This document shows positions 1 to 11,708 of a stretch of 64,000 nt of DNA, in pieces. Location: the NCBI GenBank assembly GCA_024345305.1, contig BRON01000011.1:62001-126000 (forward strand), in the 5' to 3' direction. This DNA comes from Mrakia gelida. Taxonomy: Eukaryota; Basidiomycota; Tremellomycetes; Cystofilobasidiales; Mrakiaceae. Within the stretch, counting starts at the first letter, position 1. Every line of letters begins with the position of its first letter. Both the position numbers and the translations under genes were made by a program. Below the pieces are notes generated by a model. It saw nothing but the letters and a program-made list of their open reading frames with translations, searched no databases and was not told where the DNA came from.

Positions 1-1
1 G

Positions 2-178
2 TTGGGAGGGTGGGAAGGGAAGGCGAAAGCGGTTGCCTGGAAGTTCGACGACGAAGAGGAAGAAGAACGAGAGAGTCAGATTGGGTTCAACGACATCACA
101 CTCCAGCGAAGCGAGCTCCACGAGGTAGCTCATCTAGGAATCGATTTGGTCGACCCGAGGACTGCTCTAGTGTAGAGA
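2..178 (+). CDS. 3' end of an unidentified gene (5' part outside window)
   Basis: An open frame enters from the left edge and stops at TAG 176-178. It codes for about 58 residues: a Trp/Lys-containing start, an acidic run (DDEEEEE around residues 16-22), then a segment containing GFNDITLQRSELHEV. Codon choice is the C-ending style of the surrounding genes, which is the main support. I do not recognise the family. It runs antisense to the region where the minus-strand nucleotidase should have its last exon, so either the two genes overlap tail to tail or one of the two readings is wrong. Confidence 0.4.
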
Positions 179-214
179 AGAGAGCATGAACGAAAGGGAG
201 GAGACGCGACGAAC

Positions 215-1365
215 CTCGTTGAAGAATCCAGCCTCGGGCTTGCAACCGAAGTCGTTATCAGGTCGAGCGTAGTCGCAGAAGACGAGAGCCTCGATCAGAT
301 CTGACACGCCGATGATGTTGAGGACTCGGAGACCGTGCTGTCGTGTGAATTTAAAAAGAAAGGGATCAGCGTCGACTCGACTCGACTCGCCGCCCACCAA
401 TCGCGAGCTCAGATGCAACTCACAGTTTTGTAAGCGTTCGTGAGACCTGGATAGAGGCAGGAAAGACTAAGGTCAGCACCCGGAGCCGCCGCAAGGAAAG
501 AGAAGTAGAGATGAAGATGGACGAACCGAGGATTCGAGCCTTGGAAGGGTCGATGTCTTGGAGGAGTTTCCGAAGCCCAGCGTTGTACGACAAGATCTCC
601 TCTAACGGCAGGGAAGCATCACAGACTCGATCGTAGTCCAGAGCATCTGAGAAAGGGTGAAACAAGGAGCCCATCGTCAGTTCTTGAGCTCGAATGGCGG
701 ACGGGTCCAGAACGACGAAAGAGGTCGAGCTCACCGATCTCGTGGTGCTTCACCAGACCTCTTATCGCTAGTCCGTACTCCGAGTAGTACTTCTTGTGCA
801 GGGTGGAAGCCTTCTCTTCCGAGAGTCCGAGGGAGAGGAAGTAGGCTGGAGGAGGGATGAGAGCAGGAGGAAAGCAAACGAAGCGTGGGGAGGGAGGGAG
901 AGAGCGAGACGGAGGTGAGCGAACGTTGCTGAGGTTCTGGGAGGTCGACGTCGCTACGAATCCCCCTGGCAGGACTTGAAGGGAGAAGGAAGGACGGTGG
1001 GTACTTACCATGAATCTTCTGCTGCATCAGAAGATGGATCTGAACGAAGAACGAGAGGAGGACGAAGTCAGCTCGAGATCTCTCTTTCCCCTTCCCCGTT
1101 TGCGAGGTTCAGAAGCGCTCACCTTGCTCGACTTTGGGTATAAAGTGTTGTCGATGTCGAGCCAGACGACAGGTCGAGTGTCAGGGTCATCTATTTTGGG
1201 TGTCTTGGTAGAGAGGGTGGAGGAGAGATCTGCTCGAGAAGGTGGCGAAGGGAGGGAAGGAAGGAGGGTTGAAAACGACCGAGCTCATCAGCTTCAGGTC
1301 CCTCCAAGCACCCGTCAACTCAGCTGAGAATGATCTCGATCGCACTCACCGATGTAGCCGGCCAT
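215..1365 (-). CDS. HAD-family pyrimidine 5'-nucleotidase (Sdt1/Phm8-like), C-terminus unresolved
   Basis: The family dephosphorylates pyrimidine (and some purine) nucleoside monophosphates in the cytosol. Seven exons can be joined: MAGYID start at 1365; an exon with HAD motif I, WLDIDNTLYP (nucleophile and acid Asp pair, about 1130-1185); IHLLMQQKIH (about 1010-1040); YFLSLGLSEEK to YYSEYGLAIRGL (about 745-850); LDYDRVCDASLPLEEIL (about 510-650); LTNAYKT (430-455, motif II Thr/Asn); and HGLRVLNIIGVSDLIE to CDYARPD with CKPEAGFF (motif III Lys, 215-335). This order matches fungal Sdt1/Phm8. The expected motif IV (DD) exon is not clear downstream. One possible short exon reads FLDELPRGARFAG, only weakly like motif IV, and it overlaps the plus-strand open frame at 2-178. 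Either the C-terminus is degenerate or I have not found the true exon. Confidence 0.8.
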
Positions 1366-1579
1366 TCTAGAGAGATGCTAAACGAGAAAAGGAGACCTTT
1401 GAAAGAGAGGGAAAGAGGGAGTTGATGGACAAAAGAAGGAGAGCTCGCTCGGCCGGGATGAGGTTTCGTTTCGAGGTGACTCGCTCTCCCTTCCCTCCCA
1501 ACCAACTCGACGCTTCGATATCATCAGCAGATAACTCGCTCGGAGCCTCGTCGTCCAGCATCCCTTCCAGTACCTCAAG

Positions 1580-3153
1580 ATGGGAAACACGTTTTCGTCC
1601 AGGAAGGAGGAGGAGAGCTCAGAGGAGATCGCCGTTAGTCTTGACCTCCCTCGATTCCCTTCCCCTTCTTCGTCCCGTCCCTCCCATCCTCCTCTAACCT
1701 TCACTCTTTTAAGGCTCGCTGACCATCGCCTCTTCCTTGTTTTTGCAGACTCCTGAACCCGTCATCGAAGAATTCATGCATGTCGAGATCGAGGAGTACG
1801 AACGGTCTTCGCCCATCGACTCTCCCACTCCTCCCTCTCCCGCTTCCTCGACTTCCGAGCTCATCGTGATGGAGGACGAGTTCGCAGAAGTTCATCCTCC
1901 AGAGGAGGAGACTAAGATTGTCAGGAGGGTCGTCGATGAACGTCAAGCGTTCCAACATTGGGTCTGGAAGATCGGCAAGACGAGACAGAAGACGGGCACT
2001 TGGACGAGGACGGTGGTGAGCTCGCACTCTCCTTCGTTCGGTCGCTCTCCCTTCTACGCTTGCTGACACCGTCCGTCCTCTTCACGCTCTTAATTCCTTT
2101 TATCAGAAGGACGCTCGACCATCCTCTACTCGACTCGCCGCCTTCGGTCCTCCCACCTCCCTGCAGTCGCTCCCTCTCGAACTCCTCGACATGATCCTCG
2201 CCCTCCTCTCTGTCCACGACCTTGCGACGGCCGGCAGAGTCTCAAGCCTGCTCCTTCAACGTTCCTCTGCCAAGCTCTACTCCAGGTCCAGATTCACTCC
2301 AGCACAGGCCGTTCTCTTCGTCTCAGCAAGGGTGAGCTCTCTCCTCGAGCTTTACTCGTCGCAGTGGGCTTCGACTGAGACCCTCCGTTCTGACGCCTCT
2401 CGTTCGTTCGTCCTCCCCTTCCGTCGAGACCAGATCAACGATCCTCCCCTCCCACCCTTCCGAATCCCTCACGTCACCCTCCCCAAAGCCATGCTCCTCC
2501 TACGCAAAGACAAAATCGATCCAGTCGCCTTCGCCCCCCTCTTTCTCCTCCCGACCAACCAACCTCCCGTCCCCATCTCCCGCCTCGAAGTCAAACTCCT
2601 CATCCACCACCGAGCGCACGGTCTCGTACCCTGGATCCCCCTCCTCCGATACCTCGACCCCCACCTCCTCCAAATTGACAGCCGCTACGCCGCTTCCTCC
2701 CACGACCCTCCCACCATCGGACCGTCCATCAAAAGGGAAACCGTCGCGTCGTTCACGACCAACTGGAAGAAGCTCAAAAGCGTCAACTTCCAAGGACCGA
2801 AATCGATTCCTCTTCTCGAGGACAACCCGGAGGAGTTCGCCTTCTCGGAGACGTTGAGGAGGAACGATGAGAAGAGGGAACGGGAGTTGGGTTATCTGCT
2901 GCAGCAGAAGGTGGCGAGCAAGCTCTCGACGGAGCAGTTGAAGGAGGAGGATCTGGCGACGAGGTTGGCGGTTCCGGAGGTGAAGAAGCCTTCGGAGACG
3001 GTGGGGAGGTGGGGGTTGCATGCTACGGTGGAGAGCAAGTATTGGAAGACGGAGGGAGAGGAGGCGGAGGGGAAGAAGAGGGAGGAGGAGAAGGAGGAGG
3101 AGGAGAAAAAGAGGGAGGAGGAGGAACTTGGGGACGTTTGGGTTGAGATTTGA
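1580..3153 (+). CDS. F-box-like protein, lineage-specific family, copy A (N-myristoylation-like start)
   Basis: Exon 1 (about 1580-1633) encodes MGNTFSSRKEEESSEE; Gly2 with Ser/Thr near position 6 fits an N-myristoylation signal, not seen in the other copies. Exon 2 (1749 to about 2012) is acidic and ends in QHWVWKIGKTRQKTGTW, a variant of the HWxW signature found in copies B, C and D. Exon 3 starts near 2107 and carries the F-box-like helix pair, LPLELLDMILALLSVHDL. The C-terminal half keeps the family pattern W..LLRYLDP, a later W.KL and a PLLE motif. The tail is a long Glu/Lys run, probably helical, ending DVWVEI. F-box proteins usually recruit substrates to SCF ubiquitin ligases through Skp1. 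Whether this divergent box binds Skp1 cannot be told from sequence alone. Confidence 0.75.
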
Positions 3154-3841
3154 TGGGCGTCTGGTCCTCTGTGGGTGCTGGTCGGAAAGGTGTAAAGGGA
3201 GGTGATAGGTGCGAGAGGAAGTGCGAGGCGGAATTGAGGCGACGCGTCGACCGTCTTTCCCAGGATATCTGAGCCAGTCCCAGCGTCGCAATATACAGGC
3301 AGACTTCCATAACTACGCTCGAAAATGCTAGGGTTTATGCTGGACTGTGCTGAAGACAGCGAAGGCGGGATGATGCCGTTCGTTCGACGCGTCGCGTCTA
3401 GACAATCATCCGAGCACTCGGGTTTGTTCTCTCGAAACCTGATCAACCTTGAGGAGAATGAAATGAAATAGATTTGTTTCGATGTCGAACCGTGGGTGGG
3501 AAGATCGGATTAAGAATCCTGGAGGTAGGGAACGAAGGCAGAGACGAGAAGGGAGGGAGGTGAGCGGGGCGAGTTCGACAGCTCATCCTTCGCGAGACGA
3601 CCTGACTTCGTAAAAAAAGGATAGAGAGCTCACACACCAATCTATCATCGGCTGGACGTAGTATATTTGAGATCGATAGCGGCGGAAGGGAAGAGAGCTC
3701 GGAGGCAAAGCAGGCAGGTCGGAGTTCGAGGTCACCTTCAAGTTCAGCCTTCCGTTGTTTCCGTCCCCCAACCCCTTCCAAACCGTCGACCTCGAAAGTA
3801 CTCCAACTCTTTCAATCAAGGAGAACTCTAGATCGTACCTA
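3154..3841. other. Intergenic, no gene seen
   Basis: Nothing coding is supported between copies A and B. The stretch contains GACGCGTC palindromes near 3,239 and 3,387, and a purine-rich run on the plus strand. Open frames on the minus strand here have poor codon choice and no recognisable content. Confidence 0.5.
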
Positions 3842-5776
3842 ATGGTGAAGACGAGATCCATGAAAACCGCAAAGGAGGAGAAGCAGGTCAGTTCATCCCT
3901 CCCTTCGCTCGAGCTCACCAGGAACGCTCCCTTCCCTCCAACTCTTGCCCTCTCTTCCCTCGTCCATCTTCAATCTTCGCTCCTTCTCGCTTCGACGAAG
4001 GTAAACAACTGAAACCTGCCTCCCCTTCCTTTCCTCTTTACAGTCTCAACTCGATCCTACGGAAGCTCAGGGGTCCTCTCAACCTTCCTTCCCTCCTCTC
4101 CTTCCCTCAGCCCAAGCTCAGCAGGCTGACTCTCCTCCCTCTTCCCCCGTTCATACCTCCCTCCCCTTCGGAGGACAGCTACCCCCTGATACGAGCGAGA
4201 GCTGACTTTCGTTCTCTTCTTCCTTCTTGATGTCTTCATGCAGGACCTACCTCTCGCCTCTACCTCGAACGATCTTATCCAACGTCCTCCTCTCCCTCCA
4301 TCCCTCGAGGCTCCCTCTCCTTCCTTCTCGGCCGATGCCGTCGCTTCCTCTCTTACTTCTCAGGACATATCTACCTCCCTGGTCGGACCGAGCCATCCCT
4401 CTACCCTTCATATCCTTGCCATCGTCGAACGTCTCTCCTCAACCGTCGATCAGCTCAACTCGGAAGTCGCACGCCTCTCGTCCGAGAACGAAGAGCTCAG
4501 GAGGAAGGACGAGGAGTATAGGAGGACCATGGACGAGATCTCGTACTCTGCTTTGGACCGAGCGCACTGGAGCTGGAAAGCAGGAGTTGCAGGAGGGCGA
4601 GGAAGATTTGTCTGGGCGAAGGTGAGCTTCGAAACCTTCGTTCTTCGTCGCGTTCGTGTCCCTTCTCTTCCCTCCCGCTGACTCCCCCTCTTCTCCTCTT
4701 TTTTTTTCCCTAGGAACGACACCGAGACTTTACCATCCAGAACACCGCCGACACCAACGCAAACCTTCCCGCCTCTCTCGAAGCCATCCCCGTCGAGCTC
4801 TTCAACCTCATCACGTCGCTCGTCGGAAAGTCGGAACATCTCTCGCTCGCCCTCACGTCCTTCAGGCTCCTCGATAAGGTATCGAAGCTCGCTTCCTCGA
4901 GGAAAGTCATCGTCCTCACTTCGGAGACGGCAGCGGTGTACTTCTCGACCATGGTTCGTCTCTCACTCTTTCTCGACCGCCTTCGCTCTCCTCACCTGCT
5001 ACCCTCCTTTGTTTCCACAGGCCAACTCTCTTCTCGACGACGACTTCCGAGTCCAACGTCTGCTTCTCCCACCCCTCATCAAGCTCGACTCGACAAACTT
5101 CGACATCAGCCACCTCGAAATCCTCTCCTCGTCCTCGTCCTCGTCCTCGCCGTCCATCGACCCCATCGACGTCGAGTCCGTCCAGCTTCGCATGGACGAT
5201 CCTTCCTTCTCCATCCTCCAATGGTCGCCCATCCTTCGACTTCTCAATCCCGTCAAACTCGAGATCAGAGGGATCAACGCAGACCACGGCAGCCAAATCC
5301 CAGGTCTCTTCGTCGTCCAGAGGGAATCCCTCGCTTTCCTTCAGAACTGGACGCGTCTCACCAAGTTCACAGGAGGAGGAGTCCCTGCCGTCCCCGTCGT
5401 CGGCAATACACACGGAGACTTCGCACTCGTCGAGTGTATGGAACGAGCCTCACCCGGAATGGTCCTCGAACTCAGGGTCGTTTGGGAGCTTCCCCTCGCA
5501 GGATCATCGTCGAGGGAGAGGAAACGGAACTTCGTGGTCGCTCCCAAAGATCTATGGTCCGAGCTCCTCCTCGTCCCTCGCGATCCGAACCGTCTGCGGA
5601 TCTACGTCTACGCGATCTGCGTCCCGAAGGAGGAGTCGTTGGCGCGCGTCCTTTTGCCGGCGAACGCTCAGGACTGGGAGACAGTTGCGTTGCGGAAGAT
5701 GAGGGAACAGTTACGTCAAGGTGCGCGTTTGGCTGGGGCTGGGACGATGTGTACTGAGGCGGGGGGACTGGCTTGA
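3842..5776 (+). CDS. F-box-like protein, lineage-specific family, copy B
   Basis: Start MVKTRSMKTAKEEKQ lines up with the short first exons of copies C (MAKKGTTS) and D (MANKKTSS). Exon 2 (from about 4045) is a Ser/Pro-rich linker. Exon 3 (about 4244-4620) has a conserved TSQDIST motif, a coiled coil with SSENEELRRKDEEYRR, and the signature RAHWSWKAG. Exon 4 (from about 4716) carries the F-box-like LEAIPVELFNLITSLVG. The last exon (from about 5022) holds the shared C-terminal region with WSPILRLLNP and FLQNWTRL. The junction between exons 2 and 3 is unclear: the place matching the copy C donor reads GCGAGA instead of GTGAGC but gives the wrong phase, whereas a GTTCAT donor slightly upstream keeps the frame. 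Function is inferred as an SCF-type adaptor or a relative that has lost that role. Confidence 0.8.
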
Positions 5777-6302
5777 GTTTTAAGGTTCATTTCTTGCTGC
5801 TTTTTCTACTACTACTGCACGAGCTTCTCCTGATTCGACCCCCTCTTTCGAGCTCAACTTCGCGCTCTACCCTTCTTCGTGCTTCCTAGAATGAGCGTCC
5901 GAAGATAGACGCAAGTGAACACATTCTCCTGCCGTCGATTACCACCTGTCATACCAACCGAACAACGGAAGAAAGCGTCCAGAACGCGTCGTCAAGCCCA
6001 ACTGGAACGCGTCTCTCACTTCGCCTCGAAACTCGCGGCGGTGAGCTCGACCTTTCCTGTCCTCCGCCCACATCCTCTCCCCTCGACCGTTTCTTCTTCT
6101 TTCGGAACTCTGGAAGTTTGACAGGTGATCTATAGTGAGTAGGTCTTCGTATACATAGTTGAAACGTCGCTTCCAAGTAGAAGGGAAGGTATAGAGAAGG
6201 GACGAAAGCTGACGACCCTCGAATCCCTTCCTTCCTTCCCTCCCTTCCTTCTCTCCCGTTCCCTCGTTCTCTCTTCCCTCCTCTCTTCTACAGTCGTGAA
6301 CG
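5777..6302. promoter_or_regulatory. Intergenic and probable 5' leader of the checkpoint gene
   Basis: No protein-coding gene is supported. A GTGAGC donor near 6,040 followed by pyrimidine tracts and CAG acceptors (for example near 6,120 and 6,294) suggests an intron in the 5' untranslated leader of the downstream gene. This is a pattern-based guess. Confidence 0.3.
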
Positions 6303-9300
6303 ATGAATCCGGATCCTTCGTCTACGAAGGTTCTCGTAGCTTCAACGCCTGAAACTCAGCAGGAGGAGTGAGTATGCGAGAGCCTCGCTTCCTTCTCTTC
6401 GACTCGAGCTGACCTCGTTTCTCCCTTCCATCCTTCCCTCTTCCTTCCTCCTTCTTCCGTCCTTCCCCAGGAGCGTTCTCGCCGACGAGACACAGCTCTC
6501 TCTTCCTCTCCCTTCTCCCAAGTCGATGGGTCACCCTCAAACGAGACTGGGAGTCGAACGAGACGAAGGAGTCGAACAAGCGTTGGGTCCCGTCTCGCAG
6601 ATGGATCCTCCTCCTCGACCTTCCTCCCTCGCCTCCTCCTCCGCTCTACCAGCACAACCCCTCCAACTTCAAAGCTCCCCTTCTCAATCCACTCAATCTG
6701 AACCTTGCCCTTCCCTCTCCCAAATCAACGAAGACTCCAACCCCAAATCCTCCGGCATCTCCTCCGTCTCTGGAATCCTTGACCCCGAACAGCACTCGCT
6801 CGCCTCAAACATCTCAGCCATGTCCGACTCCCAACCCTTCAGATACGACAAGAGCATCGACACAGACGCCGAGAGTCAAGAGACTCAGCTCCAACCTACC
6901 CAGCTCGACTCCCAGTCTACTCCTCACACCGACAGCACGGACGACGAGGACTCGTCCATGGACACCGTCGGGGACAAGTCGATGGAGATCTCTCAACAGA
7001 ACTCGACAAGGGACGAGAGGAGCCAAGTCAGCTCGTCGGGGATGGGAGAGTCGAGTGGGAGGAAGGTAGAGGATCAGGAGGAGGACGAGCAGAGACCGAA
7101 GAAGAAGACCAGAGTCAGCTTCTTGCCGTCGTCGCATCCCATGGAGGAGGAGGGAGAACGATCCAATCCAACAGCAGGAACTCCCCTCGTACGAACCACC
7201 TCCAAGGTCCTCGTGGCCGAGACTCCTCAACGAAACACACCGCCAGTCTCCTCCTCCCCTTCCTCCTCGTCGACGGGTCAAGCAGGTCCTTCAGGCTTTG
7301 TCGACAAGTCCAAATCCACTCCGCTCGCCCTCGCGACTCGACCTTCCTCCCCTCTCTCCTCTGCACCCGCCTCCGCCACTGGATCCGCCCTCAAGTCTCA
7401 CGGATCTTCCTCCTCAGACTCAACAGTTCGAAGAGAACCACCCTCAATCGCTCGAAAGGAACCCTCGCTCGTCCTCGGTTCCCAAGGGCCTCCTTCGCCA
7501 ACCCAAGCCTCCTCCTCCACTCGTCCTTCCATCCCAGCACCCCATCGTCCCTCTCCTCTCTTCGCTCGACCTACCATCTCTAACGGATCCCACCAAAGAC
7601 CTCCCCGATCCCCAGCCCCCCGATTCTCCTCCCAAGTGCCAGAAACGCAACCAGCAGCAGCAGCCTCTCCTCCTCCTCCCTCGAATCGATTCGGGTCGAC
7701 AGGCTCGACGACGACGATCCCAGCAACCGCTTCGAACCCGAGTGGTACTTCCTCGTCGCGAGCAACGAAGAACGATGACGAAGAGGACGAGCTCATCGAC
7801 GAGCTGGATCCGGTGCGGGATGAAGACGAGGAGGATCAGCAGAGCAACTTTGGGAACTCGGATCAGGAGCTGGACTCTGGCGAGAGAGCGAGACAGGCAT
7901 GGATGGGGAAACAGGGGAAGTCGCTGTATGGGCCTGCTGAGGAGGAGAGGGCAGCGAAGCAGAAGGCGAAGGAGAAGGCGAAGGGAAAAGGGAGGGAGAA
8001 GTCGGTCGAGCAGCAGCAGGAGGACGACGAAGACGAAGTCGAGGACTTCTCGAACGTGATGGACGACCACGATATCCCTACGTCCTCCATGCCTCACCAA
8101 GGACCTCGACCACCTACTCCTCCTCGACGACGACCCGAACCCGATACCTCTCCCATCGCCTCGCCTCAAAGTTCGGATCCTCTTGCCGAAGCATACGTCT
8201 CTCAACGCACCCAGAACACATCCCTCCCTCTCCCTTTCCCTTCCACCGCTCCTCAGACCAAGAACGCCATCGCAGGTCCTTCGAAACCAGCTTCTAAAAC
8301 CCATCTCAACATCCATCCCAAGAACCTCGGTCCTCCAGTTCCTCTTCAGTACACGCCTCCCTCCCTCCTCGAATCCCAAAGTCAGGACATCGTCGTCGAC
8401 GTTCCGTCCCTCTCTCAGCTTGACGAGGAAAGCCAGATGCTACCTCTCGGCCTTGGAGGAGGGGGAATGGAGATCGATAACGACGACGAGGAGGACGATA
8501 TGGCTGAGAGCAATCTACCTCTCGCGATGCAGGTTCCGGCGAAGCGACGCGTCTCGGAGGTCGAGCAGGAGGATGAGGCGGAGGGTGAGAAGGAGGGAGT
8601 AGTCGCTGAGGAGAGGGGAGGGAAGCGAAGTGAGACGTCGAAGGAGTCGAAGGGAAAGGGGAAGGAGAAGGTGGTTGAGCAGGAGGAGGAGGAGGAGGTC
8701 GACACTCCAGCCAAGTCGACGAGAGGGAGTGACCGAGGGAGAGGAGCCGCTCGAGGAGGTCGAGGAGCGAAACGAGGAGCATCATCAGCAGCAGCAACAA
8801 CATCCAAAACTCCCTCGACAACTTCGAAGTCTACCACCGCTCCCACCACCTCGAGGAACCATCTCGCTCGAACTCCCGCTCGAGCTCAGGCTCCAGTCGA
8901 CGACGGAATGGAGGATTCGGACGACGACACCATCGAGGACGCTGACGATTCGACTTGGGAGGCAGTATCCTCGAAGTCGAAGAAGAAGGCGTCGACCTCA
9001 TCGGAACACGATCGAACGGAGGACGAAGAAGACGATCAAGAGGACGCGGACGAGGACGAGGAAGACCACGCGTCGAGAACTCACGACGAGATGGAAGTCG
9101 ACGAGGAGCCTCAACAAGAGCACACTGACGACGAACCCGAGTCCCTCGCTCCTCCTCCCAAGCGATCGCCAGCTAAGAAGACTCCCTACGGATCCAAGGG
9201 AAAGAGTCGAGGTCTTCCACCACCTCCTCCTCCCCAGCTCAACAACGGTCGAGACAAGCGACGACGATCCATCTCGGACTCGAACGCCGGAGGGTCTCCA

Positions 9301-11127
9301 ACTCCCTCCCTCCCAGCCAACGCCGAAGCAGGTCCCTCTCGTCGCGGTGGTCTCCAACTCCCCTCCAACGCGTCGTCGAGTCGAGTTCTCGCTCCTTGGG
9401 GAAAGGGCAAGAGCTACTACCCTGCCACCGTCGCCGAGCTCACTTCCAAGGACAACACCTACGCCATCGAGTTCGACGACGACGACACTGGAACCGCCGT
9501 CCTCTCAGCTCTCAGGAGGTGCATCTTCAAGGCAGGAGACATCTTCAGCTTCGACAGGAATCACTACGTCGTCGCGAAGGATCAGGAGGACGGAGAAGCT
9601 CTGCAGAAGGGAGACACCATCCGAGCCTACAAAAAGGGAGAGTCGGCCAAGAAGACCAAGGACATCCCCATCGAACGCGTCCTCGTCCAAGCTTCCTTCG
9701 TCGACCAGTTCTCGGATCGAACCGTCGTCGCGTCGGATCTCCTCCTTCGACCCTCCACATCCGTCCGAAGAGGGACTCGAGCTTCTACCAGACAACCTTC
9801 CGCCATCCCCAGCAGCGTCATCTCCTCTTCCAACTCCAACTCCAACTCTACCAACATCAAGGGGAGAGGAGGGAAAGGGAAAGGACGAGCTCGAGCCAGC
9901 GTCGAAGGGATCGCCTTCCCAACCGGTCGAGGATCCTTCCAAGGGATCGGCTTCGTCCTCACCAACTGCTCGGATCCCGACGCTCTCAAGAAGACCATCT
10001 TGCAGAACGGAGGAACGGTTGGACACGACATCGACTCGTTCTGGTCCGTTGGAGGAGTCAAGTCGGCTGGGAGGATGAGGGATCAGGAGTACGAGAGCGA
10101 GGAGTTGAAGTGGAACGAGGCGTTGGGAGAAGGGGAGTTGAAGAACGTGTTGCTCGTGGCGGATGGACCGAGTAGGAAACCGAAGATGATGAAGGCGACG
10201 GCGTTGGGAGTGCCTTGCGTGTCGAGGAAGTGGATTGAGATTGCGAGGGCTGAGGTGAGTTCTCGTTTCGTTCGACGCGTCTCGTGTTCACCTTCCCTCT
10301 TCTTCCCCTTCCCGCCTGGCTCGTTCGACTCGTTGTTGACTTGTCTTGTCTTCCGACTTCGTTTCACCTCGAGCAGAAAACCGTCGGCTGGCTGAGCTAC
10401 CTCCTCCCTAAACCTCGATCGTACCACAACGAACGCGACGAAGTCCAAACTCAAGCCATCCTCGACGCCTGGGGGAAGGATCCGAACGTTCTCTACGATC
10501 CTGTCAACTACTCGGAATATCGAGAACGTCCTTTCGACGGCCAGAAGATCCTGTGTCTCTTGAAGACGGATGTTGAACGAGTGAGTTCAATGTCCCTTCC
10601 CTCTCTCGCTGTGCTCTTCGCTCGACCTGACTCTTCGTATCTCTCTCCCCGTACTCCTCCCTCCTCACAGGAACTTGTCACCTTCAGTTCTCTAGCCATG
10701 GGAGCATCATCCGTCATCCTCGAAACCAACCCCGACGACATCGACTTCAACTCAGCAGACATCTTCGTCCTCCCCGATGGAGAGAAGAAACTCCCCAAGA
10801 TCCTCGCTAAGAACAGTCACAAGGCTAGGATCGTCGATGTCGAGTGGGTCTACCAGACGGTGCTTCACGGGCAGAGGGTTAGTTCCTTTCTTCCTCCCTC
10901 TCGTTTGTTCGAACGAAGACGCGTTTCGACTCGGCTCGATTCTCGAAGTCGAACGCTGACCTCGTCTTCTCTCCCCTCGCTCGCTTTTGTTCCGGACCCC
11001 AGAGGAAAGAACAACCAATGAAGACACTCCTGGACGACCTGCTCGCGAAGGAGGCTGAAGCTATCGCTGCTGCTGCTAAGGAGGCTGGAGGAGGGTCGGC
11101 GAAGAAGGGGAAGAAGGGTGGGCGATG
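6303..11127 (+). CDS. DNA-damage checkpoint mediator, Crb2/53BP1/Rad9-like (Tudor + tandem BRCT)
   Basis: Proteins of this class sit on damaged chromatin and relay ATM/ATR-type kinase signals to effector kinases. Exon 1 starts MNPDPSSTKVL; a short intron follows near 6,366-6,470, then a very long exon to about 10,254. The N-terminal half is disordered and rich in SQ/TQ sites (for example DAESQETQLQPTQLDSQ near 6,870-6,915), a typical PIKK substrate cluster. A Tudor-like segment begins LAPWGKGKSYYPATV (about 9,390) and contains YAIEFDDDDTG. BRCT 1 starts FQGIGFVLTNCSD (about 9,940) with GGTVG; its W motif is RKWIEIA. BRCT 2 spans short exons with GQKILCLL and ends at VEWVYQTVLHGQR. The tail is Ala/Lys-rich. 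The combination and order identify the family; closest orthologue is not assigned. Confidence 0.85.
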
Positions 11128-11708
11128 AGCGTCGAGGAGGTCTTGCATTTTATCCGTTCGATGAGGAGGAGGAGGAAGAGAGTTGAGTTCTTGCATAGTA
11201 TCAGTTTAGCCTTCGTGTCTTCGCTTTTTCTTTCGTTTCTTTGATGACTGCTACGACCGTGAAAGAGAGAGAAAGATGATAGAAGAGCTTGAGGGATTAG
11301 AGAGGGACAGGATGGCTGAGCGGATGTCGAAGCGATCTGGGCCTGCGAAAGCATAGAGAGGGATAAATATACTCAGATATCAGCAGCCGTCAATTTTGTC
11401 AGAGTGGGAGGGGAAAATGGACGGGGAACCGGGCAGGTGAGAGCAAGGAAAAGGTTGGGAGCAAGCTCGTGAGCTCGAGACGATCTGCTCGACTCCTCGT
11501 CTCTGCTTTTTCGTTGACCTTCTAGGATCTCGTTATCATTTCTGACACAGAGCACTAGTTTGGCTTGAACTGAGAAGAAAATCGAGGATGACCTCGTCGT
11601 TTTCGAGCTTGAAGAGGTTGAGAGGGAGAAGAGAGAAGGTGGCCTCGAACTTCGATCTCCTCCTCCTCCCAGCCTCCCTTCCCGTCCACGCTCCCTCTTG
11701 ATCTGAAG
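11128..11708. other. Intergenic, no gene seen
   Basis: This is the 3' region of the checkpoint gene and upstream region of copy E. Open frames here lack codon bias and recognisable motifs. An unusually AT-rich patch lies near 11,360-11,400. Confidence 0.5.

Noticed and set aside
2500..3291. A long Arg/Leu-rich minus-strand open frame
   Set aside because: It is antisense to the Glu/Lys repeat tail of F-box-like copy A.
4195..4245. A GC-AG intron in F-box-like copy B
   Set aside because: The GCGAGA site aligns with the copy C donor, but its phase does not match the next exon, while a GTTCAT donor upstream does.
7444..8379. A 311-residue minus-strand open frame
   Set aside because: It is the antisense shadow of the checkpoint gene's disordered region, Arg/Gly-rich with no motif or intron signals.
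8630..10078. A 482-residue open frame overlapping the checkpoint mediator gene
   Set aside because: It is the +1 shadow of a low-complexity Ser/Pro/Asp-rich exon and is almost all Arg, Ser, Thr and Pro; the main frame has codon bias and domains.
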